A stretch of 64,000 bases of DNA, taken from Kappaphycus alvarezii (lineage: Eukaryota > Rhodophyta > Florideophyceae > Gigartinales > Solieriaceae). The position numbers and the translations under genes are program-made. Location of the stretch: positions 124,001-188,000 of the forward strand of contig NADL03000619.1 of assembly GCA_002205965.3 (NCBI GenBank), in the 5' to 3' direction. The notes beneath the pieces were generated by a model. That model did no database searches, was not told the origin of the DNA, and saw nothing but the letters and a program-made list of their open reading frames with translations. Of this stretch, positions 35,316 through 48,122 are shown one piece after another; position 1 is the first letter of the stretch; every line of letters starts with the position of its first letter.

Positions 35316-35729
35316 TGTTGGTACAATTACAGCTTACTGACAATGTATGCGGGGACAGCTACTGTACTTTACTGTACTTTACTGTTCAACCTAGATCTTG
35401 ACCGTTACGTTTATGCACTGTACTGTGCTGTGAGCTTGAGCTGATCTTTTTCAGATCAGCTCAGATAGGTTTAGGGTTATTCTTTCACCGTCGTCTGCAT
35501 GGCTTCTGGAATCTTCCACAGATCGTGCCGAAGCATCAAGCGACTCGCCCTGAAGTCTATATAAGCCATGGTCTCAGCCCACTCTTGGTCGAAGTAAAGC
35601 CTCTCACCACTTTCCCTTCTCTCAACTCTTCTCCTTGGTCGCTCACTCCCTCTCTCCTCTTGCTCTCTCTCTCTCTCCACTCGCTCTCTTTCTCGTCCGC
35701 TCGCGCTCTCTCCCTTCTCCTTGTCCATC
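35316..35729 (+). repeat. LTR F copy 1 (short LTR with TATA box)
   Basis: It starts TGTTGGTACAATTACAG and ends CTCCTTGTCCATCA (TG...CA), about 414 bp. It includes GTACTTTACTGTAC repeats, a GATC hairpin (GAGCTGATC/GATCAGCTC), a TATA box (CTATATAAGCC at about 35558) and a CT-rich tail. It is the reverse complement of 49511-49943. Left flank is copia B1 RT and right flank is family B LTR in the opposite orientation, and no target duplication is visible, so this copy sits at a rearrangement junction. Confidence 0.7.
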
Positions 35730-37242
35730 AATGGTAACCACAAAAACACTCAGGATTCACACACAGAGTGCTTGACAACCTTAGATTTGGTTGGTATAAA
35801 CAAAAGCTTCCAAAAACACACAATGAGAACCACAAAAACACTCAGGATCCACACACAGAGTGCTTGACAATCACCAAATGGGTCCTGACAAAGATAAGAA
35901 CCCAACAACAATCACCACGAAGCAACAAATGACAACACCAATAGCACCAACAACACAGAGAAAGCAATTACCTCAACGTCAACGTAAACGGTTGAGGGAC
36001 GGATCAAGCGGAAAGAGCGGTAGCGTGGACTGGGGCCATAACCTGATAAAAGGAACTGAGGATGATGAGGGATGAGGAGAGAGAATGAAAAGGGAAGTAG
36101 GGAAAGATTGTAGATGGATAAAAGAAACAGAAAGGAGATAGAATGGCAAGGGTGAGGTTGGTGTTGAAATCAAAGGCAAGTCCGTTCCTCTTCTTTACTT
36201 GGATGAACTATTAGACTACAACTATATACTGTTTGCCAGTACTCACTTCGGCTTTGTGAATCTACATTAGCAGTACTATCTTTGTTGATCCTATAGCCTA
36301 CCCAAGCCGAGATGCCTCAGAATCCCTGATTTGCATGCGCGGGAAATTCATAATTACCGATATTCAAAACGTAAGTAACATTACGTGCATGCTAGCCATG
36401 CATGTTCTGTTACGTGAACGTACACTAAAACAGTCAACCCGTGAATTATGCCTTACGTGACCCGCCAGCGCAACTGTAATCTCTCGGCCTGTAACAGATC
36501 CCAAAGGCGGGAACTTGAGGCGGGAAATTAAAATATCATAACAGTCGAAAACAATTTTTGGCGGCCTTGTCTCACGTTGTTACGTAAAAGTATGTAAATC
36601 TCATGCAGGCCGCTCAACGTGAATTAAGCCTTACGTGCCATACGTGCAATAATGTAAAAGCAACGTGGCTGCATCAACATACTTTGGCTGCATACTTGTG
36701 CAAGAGTGATTTGTAGGCAGCCAGTATAATGAGTATAGTGTAAACTGTATGCAGCCAGTCCAGGCAACTATAGGATAAATATAGAAACCACTGTTTACTT
36801 GTACACGTACGATAGAGAGGAGACAGTACACGTATGCCACATAGGAGACAGTACACATATGACACATTGGGTACAGTACTTTGAGCCTAGAATAGAGACA
36901 AACCATCAACCAACCATAACATGCCAAGTGTCCGAATGCTCCATAATGATCAGCTCATATATCGCCACTTGGAGCGATCTGAGTGGTATGGAGGCGTATA
37001 TAGCAGCCAATCAGAGGGCAGAATACCAAGTGGTTTGAAAAATGGCAAAATGCGCCGTGATTTTGAGTTGCCCGAAAATGGGCTTTCTTCCCAGGCAACT
37101 TTAGATTTTTCCCATTTTACACATGTAGTAGGTGTAAACACAGAAGAAGGGTGCATCTCGCTTTTTCATGCTACAAGTGTACAAGTGTCCAGGTGGCAAC
37201 TAAAATCCATGGGATCGCATGCATTCTATCCCTTTTTCAACA
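35730..37242 (-). repeat. family B LTR fragment, minus orientation
   Basis: It reads backwards from the tandem CACTCAGGATCCACACACAG motifs (35746, 35838) through the purine-rich segment to the LTR start at 37242 (reverse complement of TGTTGAAAAAGGGATAG). It includes the CACGTAAGGC/GCCTTACGTG parts and the ACACGTG elements near the start. The distal half of the LTR, including the PBS side, is absent. Confidence 0.75.
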
Positions 37243-37279
37243 CCAACAACAATTCTTCCGATTCAGGAACGAGTAATAC

Positions 37280-37998
37280 ACGCAAAATCACTCAGGATCC
37301 ACACACAGAAGGCTTGACAACCACCAAATGGGTCCCAATAAAGACAAGAACCTAACAAAAGTCACCATGATGGAACAAATGAAAACACTAACAGCATTAA
37401 CAACACAAAAAACAGCAATTAACTCAACTTTAATGTCAACGGTTGAGAAACGGATCAAGCGGAAAGAGCGAATGCGCGGTCTGGGTCCATATTCTGATGA
37501 AATAAACAGTAGAAGATGAGGGGTGAGGAGAAAGAATGAAAAGGGAAGTAGGGAAAGAGTGTAGATACAGAAGGGAATCGGAAAAGACATAGGATGCAAA
37601 GGTAAGATTGGGGGTGAAATCAAAAGGCAAGTCCTTACCTGTGCCTTACTTGGTTGAGCTACTGGACTAAAAATATATACTGCTGGCCGGTACTCACTTC
37701 GGCTTTTTGAAAGCAGATTGAAAGTAGGAACATCCAAATTTGCAGTACCATCTTCGTCGAATCTATAGCCTACCCAAGCCTATATGCCTCAGAGTCCCTG
37801 ATTTGCATGCGTAGGAAATTCATAATTACCGATATTCAAAACGTAGGTAACATTACGTGTGTGCTAGCCATGCATGTTCTGTTATGTAAACGTACACTAA
37901 AACAGTCAACCCGTGAATTACGCCTTACCTGCCCCGCCAACGCCACCGTAATATCGCAGATTATAACAGAACCCTAAGGAGGGATCTTAAAATATCAT
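37280..37998 (-). repeat. family B LTR middle fragment, minus orientation
   Basis: A second minus-oriented piece starts at the CACTCAGGATCCACACACAG motif (37294) and runs to AAAATATCATTATAG, where orientation flips. It is more diverged than its neighbours and carries several small deletions. Confidence 0.65.
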
Positions 37999-38970
37999 TA
38001 TAGTAGGCTCAACGTACTGTACCCAATGTGTCATACGCGTACAGTAAATTATGTGTCATCCATGTACAGTTTCCGATGTTTCATACGTGTACAGTAAACT
38101 ATGTGTCATCCATGTACAGTTTCCGATGTTTCATACGTGTACAGTAAACTATGTGTCATACGTGTCCAGTATTATAGGTGTCGTACGTGTACACGTAACC
38201 CGTGATTTCTATATTTATCCTATAGTTGCCTGGATTGGCTGTATACAGTTTACACTATACTCATTATACTGGCTGCATACCAATCAGTGTTGCAAAAGTA
38301 TGCAGCCAAAGTACAGTATGTTGATGCAGCCACGTTTCTTTTACAGTATTGCACGCATGGCACGTAAGGCTTAATTCACGTTGATCGGCCTACATGAGAT
38401 CTACGTACTGTTACGTAACAAACGCGAGACAAGCCCGCAAAATTTTGTTTTCTACTCTTATGATATTTTACGTTCCCGCCTTTGGGTTCTGTTACAGGCC
38501 GAGAGATTACAGTTAGGTTGGCGGGGCACGTAAAACATAATTCACGGGTTGACTGTTTTAGTGTAAGTTTACGTAACAGAACATGAATGGCTAGCATCCA
38601 CGTAATGCTACTTACGTTTTGAGTATCGGTAATTATGAATTTCCCGCGCATGCAAATCAGGGATTCTGAGGCATCTTGACTTGGATAGGCAGTAGGATCA
38701 ACAAAGATTGTACTGTAAATGTAGATTTTTCTACTTTCATTTTGCTTTCACAATGCTGAAATGAGTACCGGCAAACAGTATATAGTTGTAGTCTAATAGC
38801 TCATTCAAGTAAAGAAGAGGTACGGACTTGCCTTTTATTTCAACACCAACCTCACCCTTGCCGTTCTATCTCCTTTCTGTTTCCTTTCTCCATCTACACT
38901 CTTTCCTTACTTCCCTTTTCATTCTCTCTCCTCATCCCTCATCATTCCCTGTTCCTCTCATCAGTAACGC
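37999..38970 (+). repeat. family B LTR middle fragment, plus orientation
   Basis: It begins in the CATACGTGTACAGTA minisatellite and continues through the TGCATACA, CACGTAAGGC and pyrimidine-rich parts to CATCATTCCCTGTTCC. With the preceding minus fragment it forms an imperfect inverted repeat of several hundred bp. Confidence 0.7.
38029..38205 (+). repeat. minisatellite in family B LTR
   Basis: Units of about 27 bp built around CATACGTGTACAGTAAACTA and CATCCATGTACAGTTTCC alternate, giving a 54 bp higher-order period present about 2-3 times. Other LTR copies (29480-29550, 57220-57310) have fewer units. Confidence 0.6.
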
Positions 38971-38973
38971 CCA

Positions 38974-39072
38974 ACTGCGCATTTTCATTCTACAGGTGTA
39001 CTCGTGTCCAGGTTTCATTCTACAGGTGTACTCGTGTCCAGGTGATAACTAAATTTCATTGGATCGCATGCA
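38974..39072 (-). repeat. family B LTR start fragment with internal 30 bp duplication
   Basis: It contains the reverse complement of the LTR 5' region (GTGTCCAGGTGATAACTAAA ... GGATCGCATGC). The unit TTTCATTCTACAGGTGTACT followed by CGTGTCCAGG is repeated twice in tandem. Confidence 0.6.
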
Positions 39073-39229
39073 AGATAAGGTACTACCTTACTGTTACCAT
39101 TGAGCCAAATTTTTTTATGCAAACTTGGCAGGTTTGGACTCAGTTCGAAAGTGGACTTCATGAATGTTTTGACTGGGTCAATATCATTCAACATTCCAGA
39201 ATTGTTCAGTTTCTTTGATTTGGTAAATG

Positions 39230-40395
39230 GAAGAAGTGAAGTATCGAGTAGATGTAGGTTGTACTCAACGTCAAATGTTTAGAATACCGAGTGAATTCTG
39301 GGCAGCCAAGCTCGCAACGTCATCCGCCCAGCCCGACCAAATTCATCTTTTTTCAATTTGAATGGTTAAAAAAATTCACCCACAATGTACATACAAAACA
39401 TGTATACGAAGCCACATAGAAATATTTCTTAAAGAGAAAGTCATCGATAAGTCATGTGACGCCCCAATCACGTCACCTGGAAAGGGTGATGAGTCTCTGA
39501 CAGCAATTCAAACCACGAACTTTAATTTAAACTGGTGTAGTAGATTACCAAGCTGTAATACAATCTACACAGTTGCACATCCTTACAAGGCAGTTTCCGT
39601 ACACATCTGTGAGCATATTCCTGAAAGTGCTACAATTCATTCTTGACTTTAGATCGGTGAACACGTGCATAAATGAACTGGTATAATATGTACTTTTACA
39701 GAGTTTCTTGAAACTTGAGTTACTATTCGACATAAAATTCACCAGTGCTTATCAACGTGCCGTTCAAATAAATATGAAAATGAGCCCAAGTGTTTCTAGA
39801 AACCCTTGATGCTTCGATGTGTCCAAATGGTCACAACTATGACCTTTATATCACATGTCCAACGACGCGATGGGCATGTGATCGTCTCTCGAAACCACGA
39901 ACATTTTTCACTGTTTGACGTACCGTCGACCGAGATGCCGACATATATACTCAATAAGCCTCTTAGTACCCTTTTATTCACGAAATGCCTCAAACGTATA
40001 GGACTGGGCAAGCTGCATGACGCTTAAGTCCTGTAATCGAGGAAGGGATTTGTTGAGTTGGCGAGATGATCACATGATCCCCAATCGGTGGCAAGCCACA
40101 TAGGAGGCATGACGCGTCTTCCACGTGAAAAAGTTGAAAAAATGGAGTGAAAGCTAACAGTGAGGCAGTTTCCGATGAAATGCAAAGTTTGGGGGGACAA
40201 AAGGGCGAGTTTTAGGGGTCAGCGATTTATGCAAAATTTTAATGGATTTTGACAAGTGGAACTTGGCCCGTATATCTCTAGGCTATAAGTCGCCTCTTCA
40301 AATCTCATTTGCTGATAGATCAAATGTTTAAATTCTATTGGCTGGCGTATTACACGTGTCATGTCTTTAGAGGTGTAAGGTTTATCTATTGTAGA
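39230..40395 (+). mobile_element. deletion derivative of copia family A
   Basis: It contains the last ~100 bp of a family A LTR (39240-39346, with ATACCGAGTGAATTCTGGGC), a ~460 bp unassigned interior, an RNase H tail (39806-40027, ending TYILNKPLSTLLFTKCLKRI and GLGKLHDA), and the first ~345 bp of another LTR starting TGTTGAGTTGGCGAG at 40051 after a GAGGAAGGGATT purine tract. Almost all of gag-pol is deleted. Confidence 0.65.
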
Positions 40396-40853
40396 AAACA
40401 CATACTAACCACTAAGCCACATTCTAACCCGTTTAACATTCAAAAGCACATTTAGAAAGCTAGAGTGAATACGCCTTTTACTCAAACCCCTTGATCCCTT
40501 TGCCAACTCAGGATCACAAATATTCGTATTGTATTGCCCCCAAGTCCAACCTTCTTCGTTCAGCATCCCTTTCAGCAACTACATCCGTCGCTGTCAAAAG
40601 AACATCACATATACATTTATTGACATCGAGAAATCCTTCAAACTAAATTTTCCATCAAACGTAGTTTATACTGCATGCATGGCGCCTTTCTACCACGAAA
40701 TCCGTCTCCCTGCTACAGCCTGACAATTTTTCTTATCCAAACTCCTTTCTTACCCATCTTGCCTCCTACTTTCGTTCCTATTTTTTCCGTCTGCCGATTG
40801 CCGCGCGAAGAAGAAATTCTTCCCACTGAAGACTATTTCCTGTCAGAGGTCGT
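40396..40853. other. short non-coding stretch
   Basis: Between the family A derivative and the methyltransferase pseudogene. No domain is recognisable; it may hold the decayed upstream region of that gene. Confidence 0.35.
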
Positions 40854-41777
40854 TTGTTCGAACCTTTCCTCCAGCACATTCTGTTCGTTATTCTGCCTTT
40901 TCTGATGCTTCTCTTCAACCTGAACATCCACTTCCTGTCTGCCAAAAACACCCCTACTCAAAACAAAATCATTTCATTAATGATTTATGCGCCTCGCAAT
41001 AATAATGCGCAAGGTACAACTAGTGACAAGCTTGAAACTAATTTTTGCGATAAATTAGTTTCTGTCGGTAAATTGAACCTTCGATGTCGGTCAAAATACT
41101 GGAACATATACAGTGTTTTGCTTGTGGCAGTAGAAACAATCCCGGCGCTTGTAGCAGCCTCTCGGAAAAAGTTTGCACCAGATATTAAGGAGGGTTGTTT
41201 GAATTTAATTATTGTTGGATTAACGGATGGAGGGTATGCCAGAGAGGGCAAAATGAAATTCTGGATCAATCAGAATAGAAAATTTAACAGCTTTTTAGAA
41301 CGCTTTGGATGTCGGGATGTATGAAGAGTTAGCAACAGAGAAAAGAGAGCACAATAATTGTGAGAGTATTGACTTAGAGAGAGTAGCATGTAGGGAATTG
41401 ACGGACGAGTATGGGATGCCTGTTTATTTGAAGATTGATATAAAGAGGATGGACAGAGTCTGTGTTGAAATTTTTGGTTAAATGGAGATGAATGATAGGC
41501 CAAAATATTTCGGTGTGACTAATGACCACGAGAAGACAATAAAAGTATTAGAGGGTTTTTGATATGTTGATTTAAATGCAGTGAACGAGATGAGACTGGA
41601 GAATGGCGTAGAGAAGGATTTGAAAGGGTACTCGGGGCCGTGGTGCAGGGACGCAGTGGATGAAAACAGAGGTAAGGGTTAGGCTAGCTGTGAAGAATTG
41701 GCGACGAGATTGGCGCTGGTGCGGATGGAGATGATGGAATTGAAGAGGGAAAGGTATGGTATGATTACCTGCTAGGA
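40854..41777 (+). pseudogene. FkbM-type SAM-dependent methyltransferase pseudogene
   Basis: Frame one (40854-41324) reads SVLLVAVETIPALVAASRKK and LNLIIVGLTDGG, matching the VxAVEPxP strand and the N-x-x-L-x-D region of FkbM methyltransferases. A frameshift near 41318 continues as LTDEYGMPVYLKIDIKRMDR, the Y-G-x-P-x-Y-L-K-I-D-I-E-G motif with EG replaced by KR, then RPKYFGVTNDHEKTIKVLEG and KGYSGPWCRDAVDENRG in the same frame across stops at 41479, 41561 and 41681. Order and spacing fit the family well. The N-terminal SAM glycine motif is not preserved. This is a dead copy of a host or transferred gene. Confidence 0.6.
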
Positions 41778-43123
41778 AAACACAAGTAAAACCTGAGCAG
41801 TAGGGATGGGGATGGGACCTGCATCAGTGTTCGTAAGTTGTATCTCCCGTGAAAGCTTAGAATTTTTGTTACTTTATACAGTACAATAACGCATAAATCA
41901 TTTTAAAGAACATGGCAACTTTTGAATTTAAAAATGTTGAAAACATCAACCACCGAGCCACATGCGCTAGCTTCCTTGTGCAACTGAGCGGGCCACAACA
42001 TGTATATTTAAAAACCCTGCATAGCCAAGAGGCACCACCACAAGGTGCTAATCGAGCGATTCAAGGGGTACACAGAGCAGATGTGGGGTTTTGGTAGTAC
42101 AAAGGGTAATAGATGGTTGAAGTTTTTGTAGATGCTTCCAGTAAACTGGCCGAGGCACCAGGCAATTTTTTATTCATAAAAAGCACTCAACAGCATAATA
42201 GATAAATTTCTAGCAAACTGTACTGAAATAAAAGGTATTTTAGAAAAAAAGACCACGGAGGTATCAAACTACAAGGTTTTGAAGACTCATTTAGCAGCTA
42301 CCAGTGATACGTACAGCTTTTAACATGATAGAAAGTTACAATACTCCAGTTTCCAAGGAGACAGCAAGCAAGTGCTGACTTGTTAGGCTAAATATATCGG
42401 GAACCACGCGATATAGCCGCAATGGCTTTATGTCATTGGCTCGGCACAGAGTGGTATGATCTTGTGTTTTACACTGGTGTCTGGGTATAGTTCGCAAGTT
42501 ACACTGATGTCTTCTTACCTTGTAAATACTTGGTAACGGTTAATGGAGAGATAATTTCAGGGTATTTGAGGTAAGCTTTGAGTATAAGCGTTACTTAAAT
42601 CCCCTCCACGAAGCAGAATCGCCCCGATTCGATTGTACTTGTGTAGCAGAGCTTGAAAGTTTTGGAGCTCATTTGATGATAGCTTTGATTTCTCTTGATT
42701 AGCGTATCCTTTACATTAAATGAGATATTTTTTTCCATGTTGTTTCTTGTGACTGAGAAATTATTCGACTTCGTATAATTTTTGTCCATCTTGAATCTGT
42801 GTAGGTGGTGGCGGCGGAATTTGTCAAAAAAATTAATTCTCAAAATACAGCTTAAAATACTGGCATGTAAGGCGTTGTGAATTACTCTGCCGATCATTAG
42901 TTGGAAAAGAATTAAATGGTATGTAACTGCGTTTATGTTCTCATACATTTCAAGTAGACCGCAAAATTTGGGGTTCAGTTTTCAAAATCCAGCATCACTT
43001 TTTCGAGGTAGGATTCTTGTAAACAACCAAACTTTATCAAAAAATTTATAAAGAAACGGTCTTCTTCTTCTGGCAAAACTCGAGAACATTGAACTTTTTG
43101 ATTTCTTGATTTTTTTTGCTTTT
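41778..43123. other. AT-rich stretch without recognised genes
   Basis: It includes a 117-codon minus frame (42595-42948) rich in His/Asn/Lys without known domains. Base composition is more AT-rich than the host gene island. I see no repeats shared with the rest of the window. Confidence 0.35.
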
Positions 43124-44330
43124 TGTTGAATAAGGGATAGAATGCATGCGATCTCAGGGTTTTTAGTTGCCACTTGGACAAGTGTACAATATTACCATGG
43201 AAAATGAGAAACTGCTACCCACTTCTGAGGGTACTCCTACTAAACGTGTAAAATATGCCATATCGAAAGTTGCCTGGGACGAAAACCCGTTTTAGAGCAA
43301 CGCAAAATCACAACGCATTTTGACATTTTGCAAACCTTTTGGTATTTTGCCCTCTGATTGGCTGCTGGATAGGCCTCCATACCATTCATATCGCCCCAAT
43401 GGGGATAGTTGAGCTGTTCACTGTGGAAAATTCTGACACTTGGCATGTTATAGTTGGTTGATGGCTTGTCTCTATTCTAGTCTCAAAGTACTGTACTCAA
43501 TGTACCATACGTGTACAGTCTACTATGTGTCATACCTGTACAGTATCATAGATTTCGTATGTGTACAAGTAAACAGTGGAATCTATTTCTATCCTATAGT
43601 TGCCTCGGCTGGCTGCATACAGCCAACACTATACTCATTTTTCTGGCTGCATAAAAATCACTCCTGCACAAGTATGCAGCCATAGTATGTTGATACAGAC
43701 ACGTTGCTTTTACAGTATTACACGTATAGCACGTAAGGCTTAATTTTTCGTTGATCGGCCTACATGAGATCTACGTACTGTTACGTAAAAAACGCGAGAC
43801 CAGCCCGCAAAATTTTGTTTTCTACTCTTATTTTTTAAGGTCCCCTCTTCGGGTTCTGTTATAATCTGCGATATTACGGTTGCGTTGGCGGGACAGGTAA
43901 GGCGTAATTCACGGGTTGACTGTTTTAGTGTACGTTTACATAACAGAACATGCATGGCTAGCACACACGCAATGTTACCTACGTTTTGAATATCGGTAAT
44001 TATGAATTTCCCGCGCATGCAATTCAGCGATTCTGAGGCATATAGGCTTGGGTAGGCTATAGATTTGGCCATAATAGTGCTGCAAACTGTGACTTTACTT
44101 TTTTCAATCTACTTTTGTAAGGTCAAAGTGAGAAGCGGCAAACAGTACATAGTTGTAGTTTAATAGCTCATCCAAGTAAAAATGAGGTGCGGATTTGCCT
44201 TCGATTTCAATAAAAGACTTGCTTTTTCTGCTCTATTTTCTTTCTTTTTCTCATCTCCATCTACGCTCTTTCCCTACTTACCTTTTTCATTCTTTCATTC
44301 TCTATCCTCATCCCTCATCGTAACCCGTTC
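43124..44330 (+). repeat. family B LTR fragment, plus orientation
   Basis: It begins TGTTGAATAAGGGATAGAAT and contains the landmark order of the family (CACTTGGACAAGTGTAC, minisatellite, TGCATACA, CACGTAAGG, TACCTACG, pyrimidine-rich CTCATCCCTCATC) to 44330. The distal half is missing. It is one of the more diverged copies. Confidence 0.7.
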
Positions 44331-44865
44331 TTTTGATTAATTTTTGCAACGATTCTTGCATATTTCTGAGGAAATGTGTTGCAACAGGGTCGTCTGCGGA
44401 GTATATCAGAAAGGACAGTTTTAGGTTTGATGCCATAAATGTGGAAGAAGGGAGCGAATGTTGTAGCTAGATTAATAGATCAATTTTAAGAAACTTTGAA
44501 TTCTGATAAAACTTTGTCCCAATCCAACTTGTCCAAGCTAAGTAAAAGAGCAAGACATTTCTTCGATTTTTCTGTTCATATCAAAGATGGGTCATCTTTC
44601 TGTGGGCGAAATGCTTAGAAATGGGATAGTTTAGTACCTAGTGTCCAGAGGACAATTATACTCAAAGGAGTCCAAATGTACTCACATGAGTCCATAGCTC
44701 TAACGGCAAAATTTTATATAAAAAATTACGGAATGACACCATTATCTTTTCAGTATATCTAGTAGAACCCTTAGGTATTCAGCCGTGGAAAACTTCGGAG
44801 TTTACACCGCAACTGTTCAACCGATCACACAACGAGTTTGTCAACTGCGCAAAATTTAACCAAAA
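44331..44865. other. flank upstream of piggyBac-like copy 2
   Basis: Contains CCTAGTGTCCAGAGGACAAT at 44638, similar to CCTAGTGTCTATTGGACCAT near the corresponding side of copy 1 (11296-11325, reverse strand), and repeated ACTCA...GAGTCC motifs at 44660-44692. These may be piggyBac ends, but TTAA is not adjacent. Confidence 0.4.
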
Positions 44866-46544
44866 ATGACAAATCCAAATGACCCCCGTCAACAGCCCGG
44901 AAACCTTGTCAACACTCGAGCGACCCTTGTTACGAGGGCGGCTAAGTGTAGGCGACTATTCGGTTCCCTTTGGAAAAGTGGCACGTCAACGGAACTGTGG
45001 TCAGCATCGAAATCGAAACATCTACCGAAAGAAGTCAGACAACGGTCACCGCAGACTGGTCCATTCAGGACCGGACAAAGCGTTCCAGCTTGAAACTTGT
45101 CAACATCAAGCCAGGAGAAGCATCTGAAGGTTTCCTAGCATCATCAAATGAAAAAGAGGCACCTGCTGCCGTGATCGAGCTACCGAATCGTCAACCTTCA
45201 GAAGGAGAACCTCGAGAAGAAGCCAATGGCATGGCCGGAGTAGGAGGGGTATGCAAAGAAGTGAAAAGAAAAATTTGGACCAATCAGAAGGTATTATTAC
45301 CGTTGAATGGATCAACTGCACATCGACAATGGAAGGTAATTGGTCCAGCAGGTGAAACGTACATTCAAGGTCACATCGAGTATGAGAAGACCCATTACGA
45401 TGTTTTAATTTGTATGTTTCCATTCGAACACTTTTCCACAATTACCGAACTTACAAACCGAAAACTCGCTAATGGTGTGCACATGCATGCAACAGATGGT
45501 GAAATTCTGAATTTTTTTGGAACTCTCATATTGCTATGCAGATTCGAGCTCACGAGCAGAAGGTCGCTTTGGAGTACACAGTCCATATCCAAATACATTC
45601 AACTGGCAATGTTTGGAAAAATAATTTCGAGGAACCGTTTCGAAGCACTGGTCTCATGTATTACATTCAGCTGCTCCACGGAAATTGAAAGCACTGACAG
45701 AAGATGTTCTTTGGACAGTGGATTCGTGGAAGCCATAAAACGACATAGGAGGTCAAGTGTGTCTCCATCGGAGAGAATTTGCGTGGATGAAAGCATGTCG
45801 CGCTGGTACGGAATGGGCGGAAACTGGACGTCGAAAGGACTTCCGCACTATGTCGCTATGGACCGTAAGCCTAAAAGGATGTGAAATCAAGACTGCTTGC
45901 TGTGGTGTCAGTAAATTTGTATTGAATTTGGAGATTGTTTTGTCAGCATCTGACAACAGTAATCTGCGTTGCGAGTCGAGTTTACCTCATGGAACTGCTA
46001 TTGCCCTTCGCCTTACAGAGACTTGGCTTCATTCCAATAGACTTGTTTGTGCAGGCTCTGCATTTGCTTCTATGACTACAGCAAATGCACTTTTCGAATA
46101 TGGACTGAGGTTTACAGGTGTCGTCAAGAATGCGAGAAGGCAGTGTCCTATGTCGTTTTTGTTAGGGCTGGAACTCTTTAGGTGTGGGGATCATATCTCC
46201 ATGGTAAGTTCGAGGACGGAAACCCATCCTTCTACGATGGCCATTATGTGGGTGGATAGGGATAGAGTATATTTTATCAGTACTTCCGGGACAACACTTC
46301 CTTCAGAGCCTATCAGAAGATCTCGTCAAAGATCCGCTGCAAATGAAATGGTGGTTGCCAAAATGGAAATTCCAGTCCCAGCGGTTGTCAGCACATACTA
46401 TGAAACTTGCTCCCAGATTAACAGGCATAACAGATGCAGACAGGATGATCTCGGATTGGAGAAGAAATTCGAAGTCAATGATTGGTCGTTAATGTTTAAT
46501 ACATCTTTGCTTGCAATTTTCATCGTTGACTCATGGCTGCTATA

Positions 46545-48122
46545 TAGTGGTGGCAATAAATATACGACAGTTCGTGTATTACGAGCCATTGCGAAAAATA
46601 TTAAAGTTTTATTTCCTTTTTTCTGTACAGGGAAATGGATATTGAAGTTTATTTTAAACCTGAAAATGAAGTTTAAAAAACTTTAATATTTCTTGAGATA
46701 GAAACATTTGGGTTAAAAATACCTGGCAATAAAGATAGCTAAGGTTTCCGACAATATTGAATTTCCAACTAAAAGAGGGTCTCATTTGGATTTTTAGTAC
46801 TCAATCTTCTTCCCCTTCGCCTGTAGAACACAAAAACAGCGCTTTTGCATCCATTTTCCTAGCTTTATCAACAGTGTTGGATCAATATTCTCCCATACTC
46901 TAAAAATGCATTCAGTAAGCGAGTTCACATCTTCAGGCTGGCGGTGGTTCGCGTAGAGCTCCCTTGCCAAAACACCCCATAGATTCTCGATTGGATTGAG
47001 GTCAGTATAGTATGCAGGCCACTCTAATAGCGAAGTAGATATGCCGAAAGCCAGTCTTTGGCTACCTTAAAACGATGGAAAGATGCATATCTTGCATAAA
47101 AACCCACTGCACTGAAATATTTTCAGACAATGGGAGGATATGATCTTCTAAATTCCTCACGTACTTTGCACCATCCTTTTCCACGTTTATAAAAACCAGA
47201 AGTGGTATGTTTTCGCCGGCAAAGCAAGCTCACACCATGATACTTTCCCTCTAGTTTTGCCGTTTCGAAAACCACTGCTTCTCTTTCCTCAAGTCATGCC
47301 ATTTTTACGTTAAGCCGTTTGGTCCATCCAAATTGAATTTTTTTCATCGGACCAGACGACTTTGGCCCACTTGGACTCACTCCAAGTCACCTTTTCCGTC
47401 GCTCAGGATACTCGAGTTTGTTGATTTTTTTTCTTTCATCGCCGGCGTCCAAACAAATACGCTTGTAGCGCAAATGCGATTACTGTTGAAGAAGCATTCG
47501 CACGCAGTGCGGCTTAACAGGCAACTGCAATGATTTCATCTAGCCAGCGGACCCCAATTTACCGTCAGACGCGATACAGATAACAAGACGCTTCATAGAC
47601 GCAGTGTGTTTAGGTGGGCGGCCGGGGCTTTTTTGACTCCGTATAGGTTCGTAACCTTAACAAAGCGGCTTTCTACGTCTCTTGATCGTCCAAGCTCTAT
47701 TGCGATGGCTGATACACTCCAGAACTCTGCGTGTTAGGCGAATATTAGGCAGTTTTCGAAAGGGGTTAAGGACGGCTTCCGAGGCATTTTTTTGGGTAGC
47801 CGAGAGAGCTGACTCGGATGTCTCTCTCTTAAGGCCCCTTTAAGCGATTTTTTCGAGTTTCAAAGCCAGTTTCTAGCTGCATCGGTCTGTTTGTTTGGCG
47901 CAAGACGGCTTTTTTGGTCGAAATATAGCTATATTTATTTCCAGGCTTTTTTGGCCTAGATGGTCATGTCTCAGTAAATATTAAATCTTTTTAAACTTCG
48001 TCTTCTGTTTCCGAGTTCTCTTTAAAATTTAAGCCTCTGTATCGAAAACTAGCAATGTTTCTTGAAAATTTTCGGCCGTGGTTCAAAATAGACCAACTGT
48101 CCTATATTTATTGCCACCACTG
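46545..48122 (-). mobile_element. Tc1/mariner-type element nested in piggyBac-like copy 2
   Basis: Terminal inverted repeats: left TAGTGGTGGCAATAAATATA, right (reverse complement) CAGTGGTGGCAATAAATATA, continuing as GGACAGTT, flanked by TA on both sides (46543-46544 and 48123-48124), the family's hallmark target duplication. The element is 1578 bp. Removing it rejoins the piggyBac reading approximately at DSWLLY. The high match of the TIRs suggests a later insertion than the host element's decay or roughly coeval with it. Confidence 0.85.
46794..47850 (-). pseudogene. Tc1/mariner transposase remnant
   Basis: The minus-strand reading ends at TAA 46794-46796. Clear motifs: EWPAYYTDLNPIENLWGVLA (third catalytic region, D-x-N-P-I-E-N), RCFCVLQAKGKKIEY at the C-terminus, and GPKSSGPMKKIQFGWTKR near 47370-47320, which corresponds to the W-S-D-E-x-x-F region with the acidic pair degraded. 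PGRPPKHTASMKRLV near 47620 corresponds to the GRP linker between HTH motifs. Multiple stops and frameshifts make it nonfunctional. Confidence 0.7.

Noticed and set aside
44866-45127. two small ORFs at the start of piggyBac copy 2 as separate genes
   Set aside because: They are the N-terminus of the transposase before a frameshift and its shadow, as shown by alignment with copy 1.
47333-47533. 66-codon plus-strand ORF
   Set aside because: It is antisense to the nested mariner transposase and has no independent support.
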